The notes: generated by a model from the sequence alone, not told the origin. A stretch of 64,000 nucleotides of DNA from JARRQB01 sp965368585 (GCA_965368585.1 CBDUNM010000009.1:1-64000); one strand, 5' to 3'. Counted from the stretch's first letter, positions 36,735 to 46,950 are shown. Program-made: numbers and translations.

Positions 36735-37530
36735 GGAATCTCTCCTCCTCATTGAATTATCGTTGGATCGTTGTCATTGTAGCCGGCGAATCGCAAGCTG
36801 CCAGCAAGATCGGCATGACATGTTTTCAATATTCGTACCCAGATTTCTTACACTGGACCGGCTTCTTAACGTCATCTACATGCTGGGCAGCTAGTTGACA
36901 TTCCGTTCCGTAAATGGGTCTGAACTTAACCACAGTGCCGTTAACTTCAGCGCAAAGTCATCGGCTCCGCTTGTACTGGGGCTGGAAGCCGGGCACATGG
37001 ATCTTCTTCAAATCCCGCGGGTATGATCGGCCAGGCCGCACCGCCTCGACACGCTGGGCGATCCTTTGTAGCGGAATGTCGTCGACGATGACCCCGCAGG
37101 TCGCGACCCTTGCTGATCAGGATATCCAGGAAGTGCTGCCTACTACAGCCAGCAAGCGCCATGTGCCGATCCGAGGCCGCCGACGGAATGATTTTTGGCA
37201 CGCCGCATGGAGTTAGTCGGGATCATGCCGTTGCCGATTGATTACCAAGACGTCGGAAATCATCCATGCCACAGAGACAACAACACGCGATCAAAGAATC
37301 GCTCAATTTCGGTATGCATCGTTTTCTTGGTCCGCCTGGAAGTGACGGTGGGCGGCGGTATCATCTCTGCCATGTTCACGGGTAACAAGGTCACCGAAAA
37401 AAAATGCCGGTGGATCCTTGGCGGATCGTTTTCTGGCTCCGACACCGACGAGACTGCACCGCATGGCCAATCGATCCGGCCTTCAGCCGTAACCACCGGC
37501 TTTGGCCGCTGGCGTGCGCATCAAACCGCG
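36735..37530. other. Gene-free stretch of ~800 bp
   Basis: Between tctC and the histidine kinase no frame gives a recognisable protein. The frames present overlap on both strands and lack ribosome binding sites. It may be a decayed gene or two whose family I cannot identify. It includes the tctC promoter region near 36750-36800. Confidence 0.35.
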
Positions 37531-38940
37531 TCAATGAAGACGACGTTGTTTTCGTGCGGCTGGCAGGTTCAGTCGAACCCGCAGTCCCCCCAATGGAGAA
37601 GCATCAAGCGCGACCGACCCGTCGTATAGCTGTGCCAGATCGCTGACAATCGCCAGTCCCAGGCCGCTGCCTGGCACGCGTTCATCTGCCCGCACACCCC
37701 GCACCAGGACGGCCTGACGCCGCTCTGCCGCCAACCCAGGACCATCATCATCTATCAATACGGTGAGCCGTTCACCCTCGGACCGGAACGAGATATCGAC
37801 ACGGCTCGTCGCCCACTTCCAGGCGTTTTCCAACGAATTGCCGAGCATCTCCTGCAGATCCTGCTGTTCACCCCGAAATACCGGGCCGGGCGTGGCGTCG
37901 GAGATCGTGGCTAACAACTGTTTGTCGCCATACAGGCGACCCATCACACGGATCAGTGACTCAAGCAGCGGCTTAACAGCGCAGTGCACGCCGGGAATGC
38001 GCGCAGCGGCAGCGGCACGCGCCCGCGCCAAGTGGTAGTCCACCTGGCCCTGTGCCACGGCTACCTGCTCTGCCACCAGCTGCGGTAGCTGCGGGTCAGG
38101 GCGTGAAGCAGCGTTCGCCAGTATCGTCAGCGGTGTCTTCACCGCATGCGCGAGATTTCCTGCCTGGGTGCGTGCATGGGTCACGATGCGGGCATTGTGT
38201 GTCAATACTTGGTTGAAGTCGTCGACCAGTGGCTGGATTTCCAGTGGGAAACGCCCTACGATGCTCGGCGCACTACCTTCCTGAACTTCCGTGAGCGCCC
38301 TGCGTAGGTGGCCGAGGGGTCGCAAACCGATCAGCACCTGCACGATCACGGCGAGGATCAGCCCGAAACCGAGCATCATCAACGACCATGCAAGCAGGCC
38401 ATTGAATCGCTCTACCGGTTCGGTGATCAGGCGTGCGTCGGCTGCAACTATCAGACGCAGCGGCTGTGCCGGTTGCTCTGCCGGATACACCCTCCGTTCG
38501 ATCATCTCCAGTGGCAGATCGCGGGGACCTACCACCTGATGCTCGTGGATCTCGCCATCGGCGACTGTGTCTTCCGGGACTTTGAGCACATGGTCCCACA
38601 AGGATCGCGAACGAAGCACCCCGTGTTCAGCAAGAACCCGTGGACCGTCCAGTCGATCGATTTGCCAATACAGGCCGGAATTGGGGCGGCGAAGGCGTGG
38701 GTCACTCAGTGGCGCGGCGAGGTAGGCCTTTCCGGTCTGGTCTATTGCGAGATTGGCGGTGAGTTGTTCGAGATGACTGTCCAGTCCGACACGGAACTGT
38801 TCTGCCACGTGTTGATGAAACAGGTTGGCAAGGCTCCAGCCGGCGATGGTGAGGGTTGCAATGATCCAGACCAGGGTTCCCGCCAGCAGGCGGAAACGCA
38901 ATGAGCGGCCAGGAATACCGGGCCGCTTCATTCGGGACAC
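37531..38940 (-). CDS. PhoQ-like sensor histidine kinase
   Basis: 469 residues. A first membrane helix (LLAGTLVWIIATLTIAGWSLA), a ~145-residue periplasmic sensor region and a second helix (LLAWSLMMLGFGLILAVIVQVLIG) lead to a HAMP-like linker. The kinase core has the H-box NLAHAVKTPLTIL (His ~265), N-box NSLENAWKWA, G1 DDDGPGL and G2 GSGLGLAIV. The kinase is transcribed after the response regulator and its start overlaps the regulator's end by 13 bp. A Met at 38931 is an alternative start. The sensor class and context (PepSY, ferric-reductase-like protein) suggest response to cations or envelope stress. Confidence 0.9.
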   Translation of the reverse strand: MSRMKRPGIPGRSLRFRLLAGTLVWIIATLTIAGWSLANLFHQHVAEQFRVGLDSHLEQLTANLAIDQTGKAYLAAPLSDPRLRRPNSGLYWQIDRLDGPRVLAEHGVLRSRSLWDHVLKVPEDTVADGEIHEHQVVGPRDLPLEMIERRVYPAEQPAQPLRLIVAADARLITEPVERFNGLLAWSLMMLGFGLILAVIVQVLIGLRPLGHLRRALTEVQEGSAPSIVGRFPLEIQPLVDDFNQVLTHNARIVTHARTQAGNLAHAVKTPLTILANAASRPDPQLPQLVAEQVAVAQGQVDYHLARARAAAAARIPGVHCAVKPLLESLIRVMGRLYGDKQLLATISDATPGPVFRGEQQDLQEMLGNSLENAWKWATSRVDISFRSEGERLTVLIDDDGPGLAAERRQAVLVRGVRADERVPGSGLGLAIVSDLAQLYDGSVALDASPLGGLRVRLNLPAARKQRRLH

Positions 38941-39593
38941 ACCAGGCGGTAACCGAGACCGCGGATGGTCTTGATCAATCCGGCCGGCAGTTTCTTGCGC
39001 AGGCGGGCGACAAAGACCTCGATGGTGTTCGAATCACGGTCAAACTCCTGGGAGTAGATGTGATCGATCAAGTCACTCCGAGAGACAACCTCACCCTGGT
39101 GATGCATCAGGTAGGCGAGGACGCGGAATTCGTGACTGGTCAGTGCCAATGTGCAGCCACCCGCGGTGACTCGCCCACTTCGGGTATCCAGTACCACTGG
39201 CCCACAGCCGATCTCGGCACTGGCGTGGCCGGCTGCGCGCCGGATCAGCGCACGCACGCGCGCCAGCAGTTCCTCCATGTGGAAAGGTTTGACGAGGTAA
39301 TCGTCCCCACCGGCATCGATTCCATCGACCTTTTCGTGCCAGGCGTTGCGCGCAGTGAGGATCAGTACCGGCATGTTGCGCCCGGCCGATCGCCATTTCT
39401 TGAGCACGGCGATGCCATCCATCTGCGGCAGGCCGAGATCGAGCACCACGGCGTCAAAGGCCTCGACGTCACCGAGATAATGGGCATCGATGCCATTCGA
39501 TGCCGACTCGACCACGTACCCGGCGAGCACGAGTTCATCTGCCAGCTGTTTGGCCAGCACAAGGTCATCTTCAACCACCAAAACCCGCATCAA
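38928..39593 (-). CDS. OmpR/PhoP-type response regulator
   Basis: 221 residues. Receiver domain with VVEDD (8-10), phospho-acceptor Asp52 in VLDLGLPQMDG and Lys102 in LVKPFHMEELLARV. Winged-helix C-terminal domain LTSHEFRVLAYLMHH ... SNTIEVFVARLRKKL, ending IRGLGYRL. The KPFHMEELLAR sequence is typical of the PhoP/PmrA/QseB branch. It probably regulates the adjacent PepSY and ferric-reductase-like genes. Its start overlaps the stop of the upstream PepSY gene. Confidence 0.92.
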   Translation of the reverse strand: MMRVLVVEDDLVLAKQLADELVLAGYVVESASNGIDAHYLGDVEAFDAVVLDLGLPQMDGIAVLKKWRSAGRNMPVLILTARNAWHEKVDGIDAGGDDYLVKPFHMEELLARVRALIRRAAGHASAEIGCGPVVLDTRSGRVTAGGCTLALTSHEFRVLAYLMHHQGEVVSRSDLIDHIYSQEFDRDSNTIEVFVARLRKKLPAGLIKTIRGLGYRLVCPE

Positions 39594-39937
39594 CGCTGAC
39601 CTTCGGGCTGTGGAGCGGGTGCGATATCACGCCCCTTGACCCCGAGCAGCCGGCCGTCACTAGCATCAATTTTTATCTTGATGAGTACACCGTTAATACG
39701 CACCAGTTTGATCTCATAGACCCAGAGACCGTCGTCATGATCGAGTTCCACCTCGAGAATCTGTCCCGGGTAATAGCGTTCCAGCCGGTCAATGATCGTA
39801 CGCAGCGGCAGTATTTCACCCGATTCCAACGCCTTACGGGCGCGATCATGATCGCTGTCCGCCAGCGGCCGAGGTGGTAACCCGAGCAACAAGAACGTCG
39901 TCATCAACAGCGCAGTCAATCGAACGCCTGGTGTCAT
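39590..39937 (-). CDS. Exported PepSY-domain protein
   Basis: 115 residues. Signal peptide (LTALLMTTFLLLGLPPRPLA) and one PepSY-type domain (ARKALESGEILPLRTIID ... VYEIKLVRINGVLIKIKIDASDGRLL). PepSY proteins are periplasmic and often lie beside PhoPQ-like systems and iron or redox genes. First gene of the PepSY-regulator-kinase operon (4-bp overlap with the regulator). Confidence 0.85.
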   Translation of the reverse strand: MTPGVRLTALLMTTFLLLGLPPRPLADSDHDRARKALESGEILPLRTIIDRLERYYPGQILEVELDHDDGLWVYEIKLVRINGVLIKIKIDASDGRLLGVKGRDIAPAPQPEGQR

Positions 39938-40218
39938 GCCGGTTGCCTCAAAGTAAGTGGTCCATCAAGGTGCGATGCTGTTTCCAATACGGGACATTGC
40001 CTTCGCCCCGGACGCCCTGACGTCTGTCCCTGGGAGGCATCACGTACGCATCGACCCATCGCTACCTCGCGCACGGTGGTATTCCATTGGCATTATGGCC
40101 GCTCATTCCTGAACGGCAGATTAACAACGCCTTCAGGGCTCGTTCAGAGGGGTTGTTGCAGACTGCGTCCACGGTGGTTGCATTGACCACTGCCACAACC
40201 GAACTGGAGAGAAATATC
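39938..40218. promoter_or_regulatory. Divergent promoter region between two PepSY genes
   Basis: 281 bp between the minus-strand PepSY-regulator-kinase operon and the plus-strand PepSY/ferric-reductase genes. It likely holds binding sites for the adjacent regulator; no clear direct repeat of the PhoP type was identified by eye. Confidence 0.45.
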
Positions 40219-40512
40219 ATGAAGACCTCACATGCCGCCTTCGCCATCGTTCTGACTGCCGCCACCCTGGGGGGGCTGGCGATCGCTGGTTCCACAGAAG
40301 ACTTTAGCCCCCTGAACGTCGCGCAGGCCGACCAGTGGCTGGAGATCCCCGCGATCTATGAAAAGGTAACCGCCGCCGGCTACACCGCCATCAATGATAT
40401 CGAGCGCGAGCGCAACGGTTACGAGGTCGAGGCTACCAGCCCAACCGGGGAGCGGGTCGAACTCCTTGTCGATCCGATCACGGGTGCAGTGCTCGATTCG
40501 CGCGCAGACTAG
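40219..40512 (+). CDS. Second small exported PepSY-domain protein
   Basis: 97 residues from the ATG at 40219, with a GGAGAG site before it. Signal peptide (FAIVLTAATLGGLAIAGS) followed by one PepSY-like domain (WLEIPAIYEKVTAAGYTAIN ... YEVEATSPTGERVELLVDPITGAVL). It lies upstream of the ferric-reductase-like gene and divergent from the first PepSY gene. It resembles the small PepSY proteins induced with PhoPQ/QseBC systems. Confidence 0.85.
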   Translation: MKTSHAAFAIVLTAATLGGLAIAGSTEDFSPLNVAQADQWLEIPAIYEKVTAAGYTAINDIERERNGYEVEATSPTGERVELLVDPITGAVLDSRAD

Positions 40513-40630
40513 GCGCTGAGCCTGGCAACTTGAGATGCCCCTGCAGCTCCTGACCGAGAACGACGGGGGTGTCTCTCTGAAGGTACCCGTTGACAAAAGG
40601 CACCTCCATTGCCAACTGCTGAGACCGATC

Positions 40631-41950
40631 ATGAAGACCATACTCGCCAGCTTTCTCGCCATTATCGCGCTCGCCTGGGGCTGGGAGGTCCTCTCGCCCG
40701 ATCACCTCTCTGCCGGATCATTGCCATGGGCACTGCGTCAGAACGCGCTTTACCTGTCTGGCCTGTGGTCCATTTCGCTGATGTCGCTGGCGATGGTGCT
40801 GGCGACGCGCCCCGCGTGGCTGGAGAGACCACTGGGCGGGATGGACCGCATCTTCAGGCTGCACAAATGGAGCGGCATCCTGGCCGGCAGTTTCGCCGTC
40901 CTGCACTGGCTGGTGGAGATGTCGGACGACCTGCTAAAGGCGACGGTCGGTCGTGGCGGGCGCATCCGAAAGGACGACTTCTCGGCATTCGCCGAACCCG
41001 TACAAGACCTTGCCGAGGATCTGGGCGAATGGGCCTTCTATGTGCTCCTCGCGCTGCTCGCCTTTACGCTGTGGAAGCGTTTTTCCTACCGTCTATGGCG
41101 GCCGCTGCATCGCACCATGCCGGTGCTCTATCTGTTGCTCGCGTTCCACGCCGTGGTGCTTGCACCTGCAGGCTACTGGGACAAGCCGATTGGACTGCTG
41201 CTGGCTATGTTGCTCTCGGGTGGGGCCGTGGCAAGCTTACTGTCACTGACCAGGCGCATCGGGCGCGGAAGGCAGGTCAGTGGCAAGGTGCTCTCAGTCG
41301 AAAACCCGAGCCCTGAAATCGTTGCGGTGCGTTGCCGTCTGAACGAGGGGTGGCGCGGCCACCGCCCGGGGCAGTTTGCCTTCGTGACCTTTGATAGTAG
41401 CGAAGGGCCACACCCGTTCACCATCGCCAGCGCCGATCGAGGCGATCGAACGGTCACCTTCGCCATCAAGGCGCTCGGCGACTATACCTGCAGACTTGCT
41501 CGGGACTTGGTCGTGGGTAGCCAGATTCGCATCGAGGGGCCTTATGGTCGTTTCGATCTCAACCGCAGCAACCCGCGCGCCCGACAGATCTGGATAGCCG
41601 GCGGCATTGGTATCACACCATTCCTTGCCTGGCTGGAATCCCTGCAGGGGGAACGCGCCACAACAGTTGCCGCGGATCTGCACTATTACGTGCGTGACCG
41701 TACAAACGACCCGTTCGTACAACGGCTACAAACCCTGTGCACGACGCTGCCTGGGGTCCGGTTGCATCTGCACGATCAACAAAGCACCCCGGTGACTGCA
41801 GAGCAGCTGGCTGCGATGCACGGGACCCGGAAACAGCTAGAGGTATGGTTCTGCGGCCCGCGTGGTCTGGGCGAGATCCTGCGTGACGGGCTCCGCCAGG
41901 CGTGGCCAGGCAGGCTGCGCTTTCACCAGGAGGCGTTCGAGTTGCGCTGA
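40631..41950 (+). CDS. Ferric-reductase-like membrane oxidoreductase (FAD/NAD-binding)
   Basis: 439 residues from the ATG at 40631. The N-terminal half is a ferric-reductase-type transmembrane domain with six hydrophobic segments and His residues suited to heme binding (LHKWSGILAG, VLHWLVEM, LHRTMPVLY, LAFHAVVL). The C-terminal half is an FNR-type module: FAD-binding PGQFAFVTF and HPFTIAS, NAD-binding IAGGIGITPFLAWLESL and the terminal WFCGPRGLGEIL. It passes electrons from NAD(P)H across the membrane to iron or another acceptor. It lies 118 bp after the small PepSY gene. Confidence 0.88.
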   Translation: MKTILASFLAIIALAWGWEVLSPDHLSAGSLPWALRQNALYLSGLWSISLMSLAMVLATRPAWLERPLGGMDRIFRLHKWSGILAGSFAVLHWLVEMSDDLLKATVGRGGRIRKDDFSAFAEPVQDLAEDLGEWAFYVLLALLAFTLWKRFSYRLWRPLHRTMPVLYLLLAFHAVVLAPAGYWDKPIGLLLAMLLSGGAVASLLSLTRRIGRGRQVSGKVLSVENPSPEIVAVRCRLNEGWRGHRPGQFAFVTFDSSEGPHPFTIASADRGDRTVTFAIKALGDYTCRLARDLVVGSQIRIEGPYGRFDLNRSNPRARQIWIAGGIGITPFLAWLESLQGERATTVAADLHYYVRDRTNDPFVQRLQTLCTTLPGVRLHLHDQQSTPVTAEQLAAMHGTRKQLEVWFCGPRGLGEILRDGLRQAWPGRLRFHQEAFELR

Positions 41951-42005
41951 GCATTCCGTTCCGTTGCGCTGCGTCGACCGGTTGGAAGCGCAACTGAAGG
42001 CAGAC

Positions 42006-43883
42006 CTACGCGCCGGGCGTTCGGTCGGGCTGAATCCGATCCTCATCCTCCGGGGTTGCGGGCACCACGTCTTGCTTTTCCATCCGCGGTGGCTCGATCT
42101 GCTCTTGCCAGGCACGCTCGTCCAATGCCGGATCGGCCGCGTTCACATCGACCAGCGCCTTACCCTTCGCTCGTTGGTATTTCAGATAGGCATTTATTGC
42201 AGGTTTTAGTGTCTGAAAACGACGTTTCTTCGCTGCCTTGCGGCGTTCCTTCGCAAAATCTTTGTTGAAAAAGCGCTCGAGGTTTCGTTTGACCCGCGCG
42301 ATGTACAAGGACACACCGACGGCGGCCAGTTCTTCACGCAGTTCATCGAACTTGCGCAGGCCCGTAGCATCAATGATGTTTATCGAACTGGCGTCCAATA
42401 CGACCCATTCGACTGGTGTCTTCTGCGCCGCCACGGCTGCGTGCACCCGCGCCTTCAGGTAGTCGGCGTTGTAAAACACCAAATTAGACTCGAACCGGTA
42501 GAGCAGGAGTCCGGGAATGGTCTTGGCATCGGGATAATCAGCGACACTGTGGAAACCCTTCCGCCCTTTCTCCCTGCCCAGAACCGCATCGTTGGGCCGC
42601 GATTCCACTGACAACAGCCAGATCAGGGACAGGGCAACCGCCAGCATAACTCCCGGAAGAACACCGAGCAGCAGCACCCCGAAGGTGGTCCCCGCCGACA
42701 TCAGGAACTCCCGGTAGCTCATGCGGTACAGCAAGCGCAGATCTGCCAGATCAAACAGGCCGATCGCCGAAACCAGAATCACGGCCGCGAGCGTAGTCGT
42801 GGGTACGTAAGCCAATGGGGATGTAAGGAACAGCAGGACCAGCAGCATGGCGCCACCGGCCACCAGTCCCACCACCTGGGTCTTGCCACCCATGGCATTG
42901 TTGACGGCAGTGCGTGAATCTGCGCCGGTCACCGGAAACCCCTGAACCAGGCCGGAGGCGAGATTGCACGCACCGAACCCGATCAGCTCCTGGTTGGCAT
43001 TGACCTCGTAACCATTGCGATTGGCAAAGCTCTTGGCAGTCAGTACACCGCTGGTGAAACTGACCAGTACGAGTCCCGCCGCGGCGCCGAAAATATCGTT
43101 GAAGACCGCATGATCGAAAGACGGCAGTACGATCGAGGGAAGGCCGCTGGGCACCTCGCCCAGGACCGCCACACCCTGTTGATCGAGTCCGAGAGCCGCT
43201 ACCAGCATGATGCTCAGCCCTACCACGACAAAGGCGCCGGGCAGCCGCGGCAGAAAACGTATGATCAGCACCAGGATCGCGAGGGTGCCCGCACCGAGCG
43301 CCGCCGTCGGCCAGTGGCTTTGATCGACCCGCTCGAAAAACTCCAGGATCTTTCCCTGAAAACTGTCGGCGGTCGAAGCATAACCCAACAGTTTCGGTAC
43401 CTGCCCCACGATGATAAGTAGCGCGATCCCGTTCAGAAAGCCTGTCAGGATGGGTTGGGACAGAAAATTTGCGATGAACCCGAGTTTGATCACGCCGGCA
43501 AAAAGGAACAGCAGCCCGGTCATCACCGTCAGGCCCAGCAGCAGGGTTGCGTAGCGTTCAGGGTCGCCGCCCGCCAACGGGCCCAGCGTGGCGGCGACAA
43601 GAATGCAGGTGGCTGCGTCGGGCCCGGTCATCAATTGGCGAGAAGAGCCGAACAGCGCATACGCGAACAGCGGAAAGATCGCAGAGTACATCCCGATGAT
43701 CGGGGGCACGCCGGCGAGATCCGCATAGGCGATACCCACGGGCAGCGCAATCGCAGCGACCGATAGTCCGGCGGCGAGGTCCTTGGGAAGCCACGATGGC
43801 CGGTAACCGGAAAAGACTAGAATCCCCGGAGCAAGCGTCTGGATCAGATGGCGGAGCTGTCGCGCTAAACGACTTTTTGGCAT
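42006..43883 (-). CDS. SulP family anion permease with STAS domain
   Basis: 625 residues from the ATG at 43883 (MPKSRLARQLRHL). The N-terminal part is the sulfate permease domain with the family sequences LPVGIAYADLAGVPPIIGMYSA and FPVTGADSRTAVNNAMGGKTQVVG. The C-terminal STAS domain includes VEWVVLDASSINIIDATGLR. After STAS comes an unusual charged tail of ~90 residues (FFNKDFAKERRKAAKKRR ... PDRTPGA). SulP proteins move sulfate, bicarbonate or other anions; substrate not defined. An open frame extends 56 codons upstream of the chosen start without family-like sequence. Confidence 0.9.
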   Translation of the reverse strand: MPKSRLARQLRHLIQTLAPGILVFSGYRPSWLPKDLAAGLSVAAIALPVGIAYADLAGVPPIIGMYSAIFPLFAYALFGSSRQLMTGPDAATCILVAATLGPLAGGDPERYATLLLGLTVMTGLLFLFAGVIKLGFIANFLSQPILTGFLNGIALLIIVGQVPKLLGYASTADSFQGKILEFFERVDQSHWPTAALGAGTLAILVLIIRFLPRLPGAFVVVGLSIMLVAALGLDQQGVAVLGEVPSGLPSIVLPSFDHAVFNDIFGAAAGLVLVSFTSGVLTAKSFANRNGYEVNANQELIGFGACNLASGLVQGFPVTGADSRTAVNNAMGGKTQVVGLVAGGAMLLVLLFLTSPLAYVPTTTLAAVILVSAIGLFDLADLRLLYRMSYREFLMSAGTTFGVLLLGVLPGVMLAVALSLIWLLSVESRPNDAVLGREKGRKGFHSVADYPDAKTIPGLLLYRFESNLVFYNADYLKARVHAAVAAQKTPVEWVVLDASSINIIDATGLRKFDELREELAAVGVSLYIARVKRNLERFFNKDFAKERRKAAKKRRFQTLKPAINAYLKYQRAKGKALVDVNAADPALDERAWQEQIEPPRMEKQDVVPATPEDEDRIQPDRTPGA

Positions 43884-44404
43884 CGTTTGTATACTCTGGC
43901 AGTGGGCGTCGGATTGCACTTTAGCCAAGAACAGGCGGATCCATGCATTGTAGTGACAACATCGATACCTGTTCCAAATGGTTGTTCGCGAGGTTCGCTC
44001 CTCGTACGTTGCGAGAATGATCGGTTCGTCGGTAACCTCAGGTACCCTCAAGGTTCAGCACCTGGTCGTTGCTCGGATGGAGATCGACGCTGCCATTGAT
44101 GGTGCGCTCCTGCTCGGCTCGCCGAAAACCGAACAGGCGCTCACTACCTGGCGCTGAAGCCGTTCCCGTTTCCGGGGGTGTGGCTGTCGAGGCTGGCCTA
44201 TCTTAGCTACGGATTGTGGTCGCAGGGGGTATTGAGCAACGCCGCGCTCGAATGGGTGTCACTGGTACACGCCGTCGCCACGCAAATCGGTCGATCCATC
44301 GCGGGATGCCTCTACTCGTCTTCAATATTTTTGATCGCATTGGTTAAAGATACACTGAGTTAGACGATGTTAGGCGGGTGTTGTGGCATGGCGTGTTCTT
44401 TCGC
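43884..44404. other. Gene-free stretch
   Basis: About 520 bp between the SulP gene and the MgtC/DUF4010 gene. A plus-strand frame at 44178-44363 (WLSRLAYLSYGLWSQGVLSN) has no start support and no recognised family. Probably intergenic with decayed sequence. Confidence 0.35.
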
Positions 44405-45988
44405 CTAGCCGACGGCTGCGGCCATTCCAGTCAACGTCGAGAAATCATAGTAGAGAAATGCACTTCCCAGTCCGGCACATCCGATGATAACCACGGGCCC
44501 AAACAGTTTCTTGAACAACCCCTTGTCTCCCAATGAGTACACCAGCATCAACTTCATGAAAGTGTTGGCGATGGCCCCGAGCACCGCGTTGAAAGCGGCC
44601 CAATCCAGGGTGATCAGACCGTCCTGCTGGGCGTCGCTGACCGAGAAGGCGATGGCGTCAGCGTCGGTCAGACCGCTCACCAGGGCGACCACCGGCAACC
44701 AGGCCTCGCCCAGGTAGGTAATCGCCAAGCGGGTGACCATCAGGATCGATGCGAACACCAGGGCAAAGCTCAATGCCGACTTGAGGCTGAACGGATTGCT
44801 CAAGGTCAGGGATTCCGCCTCCGAGCTGTCCTTGCGCGCACGGACGAAATACCAGATCGCCACGCCTACGCCGGTTGCAGCCATGACCATGATCGGTACC
44901 ACCATGCGCATCATCAGGGCCTGGTTGACGACCGCAATCTGCATCAACAGGCGCGGAAACATCACCGTCGAGGCCAGTAGAATGGCGATCGCGAAGTGCT
45001 GGTTCAGGGCGGGCGACTCCAGGCTGCGACGGGCAAAGCTCAGGGTGGTGACCGTGCTGGAAGCCAATCCTCCGACAAGTCCGGTCAGTCCGATGCCGGC
45101 ACTGCTGCCGAACACCTTGACCAATACATAACCGACGAAGCTGATAAAGGAAACCAGGATGACGATCAGCCAGACCTTGTAGGGCCGCAGCGCCGACAGC
45201 ATCACAGACACGACCTGAATGCCGAACTCCACACGCAGCTTTGCGCCCGTTTGGATACTCTCGAATTGCTCTCCCTGGTAGCGTCCGGTCATCTCCGAAG
45301 GCGAGATGGCCTGTACCTCCAAGTTTCCAATGGCGCCCGCTTCGCCATCGTATATCTTGACTTGTTCGCCAACCTCATAGGCGACGCCTGGTACGAGTTC
45401 CAGGGTCACCTGCCGGTCCTCTTGCTGAACCTGCTTCACCTCGCCGAGCGGAAGGCTGACGTACTGGTCGAGAGATGTTTGAGGGAGGATCGGCAGGACA
45501 ATAAAGGTGATCACCAACAGCTTCAGGGCAGCGTCCAACTCTAAGCGCTTGACGTTGCGGGTGAAGGCCCCGAGTGCCATTTCCTGGGACAGTACCGCCA
45601 GAACCACGATACCCACGGCGATGGCGGTGGCCATAGCGCCCACAACGGCAAGCGCCCCAAGAAAGAAGGTCAACACGGCCGCCGCCTCGGTGGTGATGCC
45701 CGGGTCACCGTCCGGAACGCGTAGGAAATCCCGCCAATAGCCGCTGAACAACAATACTGCGAACAGGATCGTGCCGGCCAGGAACACCAGGACACTCTCA
45801 AGCTCAATGGCGATGAACGTAGATACCGCCCCCAGCAGCCCAAACAACACGAAATCCCGCAGGCCGGTGTGTAACTGGCTCTTGTCGTCCACGCCCATGG
45901 TGCGTTCCAAACCAATGGCGAAGCCAAGCAGGGCCGCGAGGCCGAAACGCAGGAAAATGTCAATCAGTGAGGGATCATTAATCGGCAT
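44405..45988 (-). CDS. MgtC/SapB N-terminal plus DUF4010 membrane protein
   Basis: 527 residues. Residues ~1-150 show the MgtC/SapB family pattern (FLRFGLAALLGFAIGLERT ... TGLRDFVLFGLLGAVST). The C-terminal half is the DUF4010 region with GLTGLVGGLASSTVTTLSFAR and VSGLTDADAIAFSVSDAQQD. Between them lies a soluble insert of ~90 residues (KQVQQEDRQVTLELVPG ... MTGRYQGEQFESI) not usual in shorter homologues. Function in ion or envelope homeostasis is suspected for MgtC relatives, but is unproven here. Confidence 0.85.
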   Translation of the reverse strand: MPINDPSLIDIFLRFGLAALLGFAIGLERTMGVDDKSQLHTGLRDFVLFGLLGAVSTFIAIELESVLVFLAGTILFAVLLFSGYWRDFLRVPDGDPGITTEAAAVLTFFLGALAVVGAMATAIAVGIVVLAVLSQEMALGAFTRNVKRLELDAALKLLVITFIVLPILPQTSLDQYVSLPLGEVKQVQQEDRQVTLELVPGVAYEVGEQVKIYDGEAGAIGNLEVQAISPSEMTGRYQGEQFESIQTGAKLRVEFGIQVVSVMLSALRPYKVWLIVILVSFISFVGYVLVKVFGSSAGIGLTGLVGGLASSTVTTLSFARRSLESPALNQHFAIAILLASTVMFPRLLMQIAVVNQALMMRMVVPIMVMAATGVGVAIWYFVRARKDSSEAESLTLSNPFSLKSALSFALVFASILMVTRLAITYLGEAWLPVVALVSGLTDADAIAFSVSDAQQDGLITLDWAAFNAVLGAIANTFMKLMLVYSLGDKGLFKKLFGPVVIIGCAGLGSAFLYYDFSTLTGMAAAVG

Positions 45989-46254
45989 GGCTTAACATCC
46001 TGGTCCTTATCTTAAGCTGGTGGTTCAAGTCTACACAAATATGGAAGACTCCCGAGCCGTGCTGGGGAGGCATTCGCAGTATGACAGTTCGAGTAATCTC
46101 AGGGTAACTCTGATACCTAGTGGGCTGTTTGGTCAATTCGGTCACGCTCAGCCGGTCCACACGCGTCATCGGCAAGGCTCGCGAGCGCCGGACTAGCCGT
46201 TGCTAATTCAAGCGAGCGAAACACTGATATGGCAAGACTTTTCCGGACAAAAAA

Positions 46255-46950
46255 TCACGCGACTTTTCGATTCACTTGCTCATAGCCCATTGGCGTTTGA
46301 TAACCGATAGTCGAGTGACGCCGTTGGCGATTATAGAAGCCCTCGATGTATTCAAACACCTCGTTCTTGGCGTCCTGTCTGGTCTGGTAACGCTGGTGAT
46401 ACGTCAGTTCCGTCTTCAGCGTGTGGAAGAAACTCTCTGACGGCGCATTATCCCAACAGCTGCCCTTGCGACTCATGCTACAAATGAAACCATGATCCTT
46501 GATGGTTTTCTGGTAAAGATCGGAGGCGTATTGACTGCCGCGATCACTGTGGACCATCAGACCTTTGGGCGGTCTGCGCTTCCAGATAACCATCAGCAAA
46601 GCATCATTCGTTAGCTGAGCGGTCGTTCGATCGGACATAGTTCGGCCGACAACGGCCCTGGAGTAGAGACCAATCAAAACCGCGAGGTAGAGCCAGCCTT
46701 CGTCTGTGCGTAAATACGTGATGTCACCTGCATAAACCGTATCTGGCTGATCAACACAGAACCGGCGGTCCAACAGATTCGCAGCGACAGGGCGATTATG
46801 GTTTGAGTTGGTCGTTGTCTTGAAATTGCGCTTGCTCTTGCTCTTGCTCTCCAGACCCTGTTGCTTAATCAGACGACCAACACGCACTCGACTGATGGGC
46901 TCGCCAACTTGTACCGTTTCGTGGCGGATTCGCCTTGGTCTTTTGCGCAT
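46255..46950 (-). pseudogene. 5'-truncated IS3-family transposase (OrfB)
   Basis: 231 residues with the retroviral-integrase DDE core complete: VYAGDITYLRTDEGWLYLA, MVHSDRGSQYASD and CWDNAPSESFFHTLKTEL. The N-terminal HTH region is cut (begins near VRVGRLIKQQGL) and no OrfA is present upstream. No clear terminal inverted repeats could be matched. It is an incomplete, probably immobile IS3-group copy. Confidence 0.85.
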
